In this document: piece by piece, positions 17,301 through 20,995 of the stretch | Layout: each line of letters begins with the position of its first letter | Numbering within the stretch: the stretch's first letter is position 1 | Virus record (IMG/VR): IMGVR_UViG_3300010354_000835 | Span: 1 to 20,995 of that record | Reading direction: 5' to 3' (one strand) | DNA length: 20,995 bases | Source of the DNA: a virus | Translations under genes and position numbers: made by a program | Notes under the pieces: generated by a model | What the model was told of the DNA's origin: nothing | The model's input: only the letters and a program-made list of their open reading frames with translations | Databases searched by the model: none

Positions 17301-18717
17301 CACCAAATAAAGTACCGCTAAATCTTACTGTCATTCCAACAAACAATACTGATGTATCAGTGCAAGTAATTACATTTGTTCCGGTGGTTGTGTTAGTACA
17401 AGTTGTACTATATGATGATAGTGTAGAGTTCACATAACTAATAACACTTGATTGATAAGAAGCCCTATTAGTTAATAATAAAGATCTTGCAGTTTCGTAT
17501 GGAACAACTTCACGTTGCCACAAAGTCACATCCATATTTTGAGTAGATTGATCGCTTAAAGCTACAGCCGAACCGCCTTCGGTAAGAGAAACAGAAAATT
17601 GTGTAGCACTAATAATATCTTTAACATAGTATTTTGCACCCGCAGAAACACCGCCAAATATTGCACCTGTTCCTGGTATAAATTCGACTTGCATATTTGG
17701 TTTTAATTGTTCGGTGCTATCGCATAAAAATGTATCTGAGCTTGCATAACTGCCAATACAGTTAGCATACACATACGGACTATCTTCTATATCCTCGGTG
17801 TCGTCGGGTTCTCTTACTAACTGTCTACTTCCCTCGCTCCAGAATGCGTAATTACCAAATGAGCAGTTAGAGTTTAGTAGTGTAACGTGGCCGCCATCTA
17901 CACAAAGTATACCAAATTGACAAAAGTTAACGAAGAAAGAAACTAACTGCATATATCCACGGCCAACAACTTTACAACCAATACCACCTTGATTAATTTG
18001 GGTAAACGCATCAAGAACAATACTATTAATTCGATTTCCTTCGGCACAAACACCGGGATCAACTAAAATTCCTCCGCCGCCAGGTACATAATCTTCGCTA
18101 CCAAAAACTCCACTACCACTAATACTCGAACAATTTTGAATATAGGGACTTACACGGATAACCGCACCAGGAGCAAAACTGAAAGCAAAGCCGGTCTGCG
18201 GTGTATTTCTTGGTAATCCTAATCCATTATATCCAGCATAACCTTCTGGTGTGATATCCAATGCACTAGGACTCAGTCTATGTCCTCTTACGGTCATTCC
18301 CCAAATATAACAATTACTGTTAAGATAAAATACATTACTAGTAGGATCGCTTGGACGAACAGTAACCGATCTTAGATTATCTCCAATTAATGCCACACCC
18401 GGAGGAACTGTAATAGGACATTCTTCCGTATAATCACCGCTAGCTATAAAAATACTTACGTGGTCGACTTCTACTTCTGCACTGTCAATCATCGTCTGAG
18501 CTAGCTCGCAGGCTGCTTTAATTGTTCTTTTTGCTTTAGCCCAACTTAATCCGTCCTGGGTATCATCTGGTGCTCCTTTACTGACATAGATTCTATTAGG
18601 AACATCCTCAAAATCGATTTCTCCAGTAACAACTAAATCGCTATCAATAATGACTTGAGAACTAGGCCCAAGTGTTTTTATAGTATAATCACCCGTTACT
18701 CTTTTAGTTTCTGGCAT
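14374..18717 (-). CDS. Giant mosaic virion protein: beta-helix, repeated helical units, beta-propeller
   Basis: 1447 aa, probably a fibre or baseplate-attached adsorption protein. Order of parts: residues ~40-300, a pectin-lyase-like right-handed beta-helix (NRIYVSKGAPDDTQDGLSWA; VSIFIASGDYTEECPITVPPGVALIGDN; NGLGLPRN). At 405-905 three units end in K-C-x-R-D-V-x-Y-I-x-D-A...A-G-N-A-Y-[WY]-x-G (523-560, 649-683, 869-903). Four dispersed beta modules lie at 320-398, 440-517, 786-864 and 1224-1305. At 945-1200 there are five ~50-residue propeller-like repeats (e.g. PSGITFNPSGTEMFIVGS, then YQYSLGVAWD). A C-terminal domain ends in GDFYVGKVVP...LFRINQSSGAIDGRAF. No catalytic triad is apparent, so receptor binding is more likely than enzymatic cleavage (inference). 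The ATG has AAGG at 18727-18730 nine bases upstream and a late-type box before that. It is first in the fibre operon. Confidence 0.85.
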   Translation of the reverse strand: MPETKRVTGDYTIKTLGPSSQVIIDSDLVVTGEIDFEDVPNRIYVSKGAPDDTQDGLSWAKAKRTIKAACELAQTMIDSAEVEVDHVSIFIASGDYTEECPITVPPGVALIGDNLRSVTVRPSDPTSNVFYLNSNCYIWGMTVRGHRLSPSALDITPEGYAGYNGLGLPRNTPQTGFAFSFAPGAVIRVSPYIQNCSSISGSGVFGSEDYVPGGGGILVDPGVCAEGNRINSIVLDAFTQINQGGIGCKVVGRGYMQLVSFFVNFCQFGILCVDGGHVTLLNSNCSFGNYAFWSEGSRQLVREPDDTEDIEDSPYVYANCIGSYASSDTFLCDSTEQLKPNMQVEFIPGTGAIFGGVSAGAKYYVKDIISATQFSVSLTEGGSAVALSDQSTQNMDVTLWQREVVPYETARSLLLTNRASYQSSVISYVNSTLSSYSTTCTNTTTGTNVITCTDTSVLFVGMTVRFSGTLFGGSNISAYTTYYVREILNGTDFTISLTVTGDEVSLTTDSGSMTVQFYYDSGKCGRDVGHIIDALIEDLRTESFIYSRRAGSAYWDGVTSLVSGQITQTLDAIDYLANLILTDPTLVGDPSIYTIGGSIDTIKDFIENGPNKPFEAARTVIQTNLGTYQTDIINYINLTYPSLTYDTAKCARDVEYIIQSVVSDLITGTGRASRAAGNAYYQGVVDIPFVTPTLVFDNAQLAPTIDALEELQDLITTDISGIIGENIVVKFFNVIIDILTNSPDKDDLIPGPVYEDARILLNLNKDFIKEEVVAYVNNELSLSTKCFSSNAVSEVITCRTTNILSVGQAVRFIGNPTVFETNITENTVYYVHTIVNDTQFKISATLGGGIKDLNGGSGSMYCIIYDQDKCMRDVGYIVDAIISDLATNSQESTLMAGNAYWRGTSSVSENFVAQIPDTLSAIDYAKRLSLKIINSDVTPPIGSPALLQPRDLFFKTDGTVLYILGGIGPKVYQFTLSTAWDTSDITFTGSFDFSDQEITPQGLFISSDGQKMFIVGTGAADDETDARTVYKYTIPALDAWDVTQASYDSSLAVTDVSTPSGITFNPSGTEMFIVGSVDAAIYQYSLGVAWDLTSAGVPSDYNISDRENFPTGITFNSSGTEMYISGATNDAILNYELSSGFDITSTINFVESVSISNVEEEITGVKFRSNGLKLYIVGLNSDSIIEYNLINAWDISSIEYSSMTPVGYYSTPYQTNETQQFISLVSSTDNSTNVLTCDTTFYLKEGDAIRFVSSTTGQIFGGVVDGTIYYVKEKLSSTTFTISLESGGTIYTGITTASPANPMAVSRVRASAAYEIEKNFNTIIAIIRDGSIALEEDFGSLIEATGYTLSYAGAGIDYSKLSKGQGGTGIADPNKYTIELDGGRVFITATDEKGDFYVGKVVPADAGETPKPLFRINQSSGAIDGRAFYQSIFGFIAPFVLALTSRR
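14803..15048 (-). repeat. Dispersed beta module, copy 4 in the 1447-aa protein
   Basis: Residues 1224-1305: STNVLTCDTT, LKEGDAIRFVSST, FGGVVDGTIYYVKEKLSSTT, FTISLESGG. The most diverged copy at its C-terminal end, placed after the propeller repeats. Confidence 0.6.
15118..15885 (-). repeat. Five beta-propeller-like repeats in the 1447-aa protein
   Basis: Residues 945-1200. Each repeat has a 'P-x-G-[IL]-x-F-x-x-[SD]-G-x-x-[ML]-[YF]-I-[VS]-G' strand pair, then 'V/I-Y-x-Y-x-L-x-x-[AG]-[WF]-D-[IVLT]', about 50 residues per unit. Examples start at ~946, 999, 1058, 1109 and 1163. Five blades is at the low end for a closed propeller. Confidence 0.65.
16003..16467 (-). repeat. Composite unit 3 (helical pair with inserted beta module)
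   Basis: Residues 751-905: an ARILLNLNKDFIKEEVVAYVN helix, then beta module copy 3 (786-864, about 16126-16362), then DKCMRDVGYIVDAIISDL and AGNAYWRG. Confidence 0.65.
16663..16884 (-). repeat. Composite unit 2 (helical pair without the beta module)
   Basis: Residues 612-685: ARTVIQTNLGTYQTDIINYI runs straight through a 10-12 residue linker into AKCARDVEYIIQSVVSDL and AGNAYYQG. This unit lacks the beta module found at the same place in units 1 and 3, so it acts as an empty site for comparison. Confidence 0.65.
17038..17505 (-). repeat. Composite unit 1 (helical pair with inserted beta module)
   Basis: Residues 405-560: ARSLLLTNRASYQSSVISYV, then beta module copy 2 (440-517, about 17167-17400: FVGMTVRFSGTLFGG, TTYYVREILNGTDFTISLT, LTTDSGSMTVQF), then GKCGRDVGHIIDALIEDL and AGSAYWDG. 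Confidence 0.65.
17524..17760 (-). repeat. Dispersed beta module, copy 1 in the 1447-aa protein
   Basis: Residues 320-398, straight after the beta-helix: SDTFLCDSTEQLKPNMQVEF, IFGGVSAGAKYYVKDIISAT, QFSVSLTEGGSAVALSDQ. Same order of sub-motifs as the other copies. Confidence 0.6.
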
Positions 18718-18740
18718 ATCCGATAACCTTGAATTATAGT

Positions 18741-18748
18741 TATTTATC
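18741..18748 (-). promoter_or_regulatory. T4-type late promoter for the fibre operon
   Basis: GATAAATA on the minus strand, about 24 bases upstream of the 1447-aa gene's start and 28 bases after the hairpin terminator at 18776-18799. No comparable box was seen between the three genes of the operon. Confidence 0.6.
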
Positions 18749-18775
18749 TAATGCAAAAAGAATTAATATCCAAAT

Positions 18776-18799
18776 AAAAAGGGCCAATAGGCCCTTTTT
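18776..18799 (-). terminator. Bidirectional-type hairpin terminator after the 426-aa gene
   Basis: AAAAAGGGCC (18776-18785) / GGCCCTTTTT (18790-18799), perfect 10-bp arms, loop AATA, with A/T ends that give a U-tract on either strand. It begins 19 bases past the 426-aa gene's stop. Confidence 0.9.
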
Positions 18800-18817
18800 A
18801 CGTACTCAAAACATAAA

Positions 18818-20098
18818 TTATGTATTTTGAATTTTAACTTTCTCGTTAATTGCTGCTGAACCAAATGTCCATTCGATAGATTGATTATTAGCAAATTGAT
18901 AAGAAAGACCGACTAACGTTTTTCTGTATAGTGTAGCACGATGTCTTGTTAATTTAATAACATAATATTCATTATTATCACTGTCTAGTGCAATAATGTT
19001 TGCTTCACCTGCTGCTGGAGCAGCGGCTACTAAACGAACTTTACCAACACCATCAGCATTTTCAACAACATAACGTGTTTTGTTAACTTGTTTTTGAATA
19101 TCGCCATTTTTTGCAGCGACACCGCCGCCGCCAGAAATTAATCCAGTAGCCGCAGTAGTTGGTAGATAAGCCGAAATAGTAATTGCATTTTCGTTAGTGC
19201 CATACTCGTAAATTCCGGTGCCGTCAGTTTCTAAAACGCTAGCACCAGTTGCAGTTGATGTACCTGCACTGAATGTTGGTGCAGCATCTGATACAGTACT
19301 ATAACCCGAACCTTTTTCTGTCATTGTAACACTATCTACTTCATAAGTAGCAACAGCAACAGTTGCACCCGCACCGCCACCTACAGTTGTAGTGCTTTGA
19401 GCAGCAGCCGGCATTGTTGCAGCAGTATACGAACCTTTAGCAGTTGGTGTTGTGGAAACTGTAGCAAGAGCACCAGCAGTACTTCCTGTTGTATAAGTTA
19501 ACCCAGTTGGAGTTCCCGCTGTAGTTACAATAGCACCACCTGTGCCTGCAATAGCAGCAGCATATGTGCTAACAAGAGTTGCTGTTGTGGTTGTAGCAAC
19601 TTTCACAAAATATGTTGTTGGATCTGTATATCCTGTAATTGATCCAGTTCCGCCGTAAGTCCCCGAAATTGTTACAGAAGTTCCCTGTAGCATTGCTGTT
19701 CCAGTTGAGTCAAAGCTAATTTCGCCTGCTGTACCAGTAATTACTACGGTTGTCAATGTACCTGTAGCTGCAATTGTTGCAGTTGTAGCAGTGGTTCCAT
19801 TTGAACCCAGCGTTAAAACCTGACCAACTTGATAGGCTTTAGTTTGTGTTCCAGAAACAGCAGCAGTTAATGTTCTTGCACGATATGTTACTGTACCAGC
19901 AGCAGTTACAGCACCGGCACCAGCTAAGTCCGGTGCACTAAATGTTACAGTTGGGCGGCTACCGCCAGCAGCATAATTACCTGCACCAGTGACTGTAACA
20001 CTGGCAACACGACTACCGCCAAGCCCTTCGTCATTCTCTGTACTTGGGCTACCTAAATTTCTATTACCGAAAAATCTTTTTGGAAGAGGACGTCCCAT
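18818..20098 (-). CDS. 426-aa A/T/G-rich virion structural protein, unknown role
   Basis: Low-complexity, Ala/Thr/Gly-rich beta protein flanked by ordered ends. The N-terminus MGRPLPKRFFGNRNLGS and the C-terminal domain from ~300 (AITISAYLPTTAATGL, KTRYVVENADGVGKVRLV, YYVIKLTRHRATLYRKT, SIEWTFGSAAINEKVKI) resemble structural proteins I associate with marine T4-like phages, but I cannot name its location in the virion. Two related 'V-x-S-V-T-x-T-x-x-G-x-G/N-Y' units lie near 32-70 (VASVTVTGAGNYAAGGSRP) and 254-290 (VDSVTMTEKGSGYSTVSD). Between them (~126-203) is a module resembling the dispersed beta module (VTISGTYGGTGSITGYTDPT, TYFVKVATTTTATL). The ATG at 20098 has AAGGAGA five bases upstream, the strongest ribosome site among the large genes, with its own late-type promoter and a terminator after it: a monocistronic, probably abundant product. 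Confidence 0.75.
   Translation of the reverse strand: MGRPLPKRFFGNRNLGSPSTENDEGLGGSRVASVTVTGAGNYAAGGSRPTVTFSAPDLAGAGAVTAAGTVTYRARTLTAAVSGTQTKAYQVGQVLTLGSNGTTATTATIAATGTLTTVVITGTAGEISFDSTGTAMLQGTSVTISGTYGGTGSITGYTDPTTYFVKVATTTTATLVSTYAAAIAGTGGAIVTTAGTPTGLTYTTGSTAGALATVSTTPTAKGSYTAATMPAAAQSTTTVGGGAGATVAVATYEVDSVTMTEKGSGYSTVSDAAPTFSAGTSTATGASVLETDGTGIYEYGTNENAITISAYLPTTAATGLISGGGGVAAKNGDIQKQVNKTRYVVENADGVGKVRLVAAAPAAGEANIIALDSDNNEYYVIKLTRHRATLYRKTLVGLSYQFANNQSIEWTFGSAAINEKVKIQNT
19490..19723 (-). repeat. Diverged beta module in the 426-aa protein
   Basis: Residues 126-203. Shares 'SVTISGT-x-GGTGSITGYT-x-PTTYFV' and a following TTATL strand with the modules of the fibre operon, but contains more Gly/Ala. 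Homology to those copies is likely but not certain by eye. Confidence 0.45.
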
Positions 20099-20177
20099 TT
20101 TTTTCTCCTTGTATTATGATCGTTCTAGGATCTACGCAGTGGGATTCTGCATAAACTCTTGATTAGAGCGAACATTG

Positions 20178-20185
20178 TATTTATT
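20178..20185 (-). promoter_or_regulatory. T4-type late promoter for the 426-aa gene
   Basis: AATAAATA on the minus strand, followed by a ~70-base leader before AAGGAGA at 20104-20110. The leader can form a small hairpin (GCAG-AATCCCA-CTGC, about 20136-20150). This is the longest leader of any late gene here except that of the small unit at the right end. Confidence 0.45.
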
Positions 20186-20201
20186 TAATTTTTGCTAAAT
20201 T

Positions 20202-20663
20202 TTATCTATATAATCTTAATGAAAACATTATAGCCTGTACAGGTGTTTGTTCTCTCTGGCCTGTTTGTGGATTTCTTACGTTAACAGTAATTTGCTGGCC
20301 CGATTGATCTTTAAGTTGCATTCTAACAGGTTGAGTGATATAATTTTCATTATTTTTATTCTTGTAGGGCAAAATATCTTGTTGCCAATATTGAACTATT
20401 TCCTTTGCATCCTTTTCGTTCCAAAAAGGAATCTCGAAATGTGCCGATGCGTCCCTGGTTTGTTCGCCCGCCTCCCACCTCCAATATACATTATTCATAC
20501 CACGCTTTTGAGCTATAAACTCATTTGTCCCATGATCCAATAATCTCGCCATGAGGTCTGAAAAACCATACGCAACTTGTTGTGTTGCCATGCGATCGTA
20601 TTTTGCTTGTTCGTTATTTTCGTTTAAAACATCTAAATATCTTCTCATTAAGTTTGAACTCAT
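20202..20663 (-). CDS. 153-aa conserved-type phage protein, unknown function
   Basis: Not recognised. 153 aa, hydrophilic and Gln/Asn-rich, without cysteines, membrane segments or signal peptide. A helical N-terminal half (SSNLMRRYLDVLNENNEQAK; GFSDLMARLLDHGTNEFIAQ) leads to an aromatic stretch (NVYWRWEAGEQTRD) and a C-terminal beta-type tail (PVRMQLKDQSGQQITVNVRN; QAIMFSLRLYR). The ATG at 20663 has AAAAGGAA (20671-20678) seven bases upstream. An AATAAATA box (20695-20702) and a terminator (20717-20737) precede it, so it has its own late promoter. No terminator was found before the 426-aa gene, so the two may be partly co-transcribed. Timing suggests a virion or assembly protein; nothing more can be said. 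Confidence 0.7.
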   Translation of the reverse strand: MSSNLMRRYLDVLNENNEQAKYDRMATQQVAYGFSDLMARLLDHGTNEFIAQKRGMNNVYWRWEAGEQTRDASAHFEIPFWNEKDAKEIVQYWQQDILPYKNKNNENYITQPVRMQLKDQSGQQITVNVRNPQTGQREQTPVQAIMFSLRLYR

Positions 20664-20694
20664 AGCAATGTTCCTTTTAATATCTATATATTTC

Positions 20695-20702
20695 TATTTA
20701 TT
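20695..20702 (-). promoter_or_regulatory. T4-type late promoter for the 153-aa gene
   Basis: AATAAATA on the minus strand, 15 bases after the terminator at 20717-20737 and about 17 bases before the ribosome site at 20671-20678. Confidence 0.5.
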
Positions 20703-20716
20703 CTAAAAATAAAAAA

Positions 20717-20737
20717 GCCCCAATAGTTGATTGGGGC
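20717..20737 (-). terminator. Hairpin terminator of the small transcription unit
   Basis: GCCCCAAT (20717-20724) / ATTGGGGC (20730-20737), perfect 8-bp arms, loop AGTTG, followed on the minus strand by TTTTTTATTTTT. This is the best unidirectional terminator in the window. Confidence 0.92.
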
Positions 20738-20740
20738 ACT

Positions 20741-20884
20741 ATGCGGGCAGACCGCTTGCTATTTTCATCAATGATAGTCGATACTTATGTCAGGGCGGAT
20801 TTTCGCCATGAAGACTATCAATGATATGGAGTTCCCAAAGATTATGCATCTTGTTTAACCTCCTACGCAGAGTAAAAGTTCTGC
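20741..20884 (-). ncRNA. Candidate structured small late RNA
   Basis: The expected transcript from the promoter at 20890-20897 to the terminator at 20717-20737 is about 165 nt. It contains a 5' hairpin (GCAGA/TCTGC, 20867-20884), a long imperfect stem (20767-20779 with 20813-20825, 12 of 13 pairs) enclosing a GGCG/CGCC stem (20794-20807), and GCGG/CCGC (20743-20755). It is more GC-rich than its surroundings. It may be only the message for the 19-codon ORF within it. Confidence 0.4.
20790..20849 (-). CDS. 19-codon small ORF with strong ribosome site
   Basis: The peptide reads MHNLWELHIIDSLHGENPP and stops at TGA (20790-20792). It matches nothing I know. AGGAGG at 20859-20864 lies nine bases before the ATG, the best Shine-Dalgarno sequence in the window and hard to explain unless something is translated here. 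It is the only such ORF in a self-contained late unit, between a perfect TATAAATA promoter and a strong terminator. Part of the coding sequence lies in a long imperfect hairpin, so an RNA role for the same transcript is an alternative. Two overlapping minus-strand ORFs of 13 and 9 codons follow, linked by a TGATG overlap, but they lack ribosome sites. Confidence 0.45.
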   Translation of the reverse strand: MHNLWELHIIDSLHGENPP

Positions 20885-20889
20885 AAGAA

Positions 20890-20897
20890 TATTTATA
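20890..20897 (-). promoter_or_regulatory. T4-type late promoter (perfect TATAAATA) of the small unit
   Basis: TATAAATA on the minus strand, an exact late consensus and one of only two perfect copies noted in intergenic DNA here. It lies seven bases after the terminator at 20904-20926, and transcription should begin near 20884. Confidence 0.75.
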
Positions 20898-20903
20898 TAA
20901 TAA

Positions 20904-20926
20904 AAAAGCCCTATAACAGGGCTTTT
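20904..20926 (-). terminator. Bidirectional-type hairpin terminator of the right-end gene
   Basis: AAAAGCCCT (20904-20912) / AGGGCTTTT (20918-20926), perfect 9-bp arms, loop ATAAC. It lies 21 bases past the stop of the partial gene at 20948-20995. Confidence 0.85.
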
Positions 20927-20947
20927 AATTAATGTTACACCAAGATG

Positions 20948-20995
20948 TTAGTTTTGGCTCACAAACCGATTTAGGCGTTCGGCTTCTGTTATAAC
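20948..20995 (-). CDS. C-terminal end of a minus-strand gene (5' part outside window)
   Basis: Fifteen codons, open to the window edge, read VITEAERLNRFVSQN and end with TAA at 20948-20950. The amphipathic helical look, the same strand as its neighbours, and a terminator 21 bases downstream support a real gene end. The protein cannot be identified from this much. Confidence 0.5.
   Translation of the reverse strand, partial: VITEAERLNRFVSQN

Noticed and set aside
14374-18717. Pectate lyase or other depolymerase activity for the 1447-aa protein
   Set aside because: The beta-helix fold is recognisable from pattern only; no convincing catalytic Asp/Glu/His arrangement could be picked out, so an enzymatic call is not supported.
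20741-20824. Plus-strand ORF of 27 codons (MRADRLLF...) opposite the 19-codon ORF
   Set aside because: Starts four bases after a terminator stem with no proper ribosome site or plus-strand promoter. The minus strand has promoter, ribosome site and terminator in order.
20741-20884. tRNA gene in the structured right-end region
   Set aside because: Stems do not form a cloverleaf, and there is no T-loop GTTCRA motif or CCA-type acceptor stem.

Overview
The window is an AT-rich stretch of late-gene DNA from a tailed phage with a contractile, T4-type tail. I infer a marine T4-like myovirus of the pelagiphage/cyanophage kind. The basis is a gp19-type tail tube, a gp18-type sheath, a gp13-type neck protein, a gp15-type tail terminator, a gp1-type dNMP kinase, several large beta-rich fibre or structural proteins, and eight-base [T/G/A]ATAAATA boxes like T4 late promoters in front of nearly every structural transcription unit. 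No tRNA, rRNA, integrase, transposase or CRISPR array was seen. The host cannot be named from the sequence.

Layout, left to right. 1-4579 (minus): tail tube (3' end outside the window) preceded by a very large tail sheath. 4684-5031 (plus): a small four-CxxC zinc-ribbon/HNH-like gene. 4994-7651 (minus): dNMP kinase, gp13-like neck protein and a 392-aa conserved-looking protein of unknown function, which is the most upstream of the three. Only the 392-aa gene has a clear sigma70-type (early) promoter. 7753-10940 (plus): a late operon of a structural protein in the gp14 position, a gp15-like protein with a long C-terminal extension, and a Nudix hydrolase. 10937-18717 (minus): a fibre operon of a 1447-aa beta-helix/beta-propeller mosaic protein, a 213-aa protein and a 929-aa collagen-like fibre with an S74 intramolecular chaperone. 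18818-20098 and 20202-20663 (minus): two further late genes. 20664-20995: a miniature late transcription unit (promoter, strong ribosome site, 19-codon ORF, terminator) and the last 15 codons of another minus-strand gene.

The genes mainly build the neck, tail and adsorption apparatus. The kinase and Nudix enzyme act on nucleotides. Regulation is unusually legible. Four times a bidirectional hairpin terminator is followed within about 30 bases by a late promoter. Between the early 392-aa gene and the neck gene, a perfect 14-bp inverted repeat carries the neck gene's ribosome site in one arm and a late promoter in the loop. That is the arrangement known from T4 genes such as e and soc, where early read-through RNA hides the ribosome site and late RNA exposes it.

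The structural proteins are mosaics. A ~75-residue beta-rich module recurs in at least two, probably three, neighbouring proteins, and a short aromatic 'G-x-x-W ... Y-x-Y-x-G-x-x-W' motif is shared by the sheath, gp14-position, gp15-like and fibre proteins. The most notable items are the late-promoter-in-hairpin switch, the isolated small transcription unit at the right end, and the module with an apparent empty insertion site inside the 1447-aa protein.
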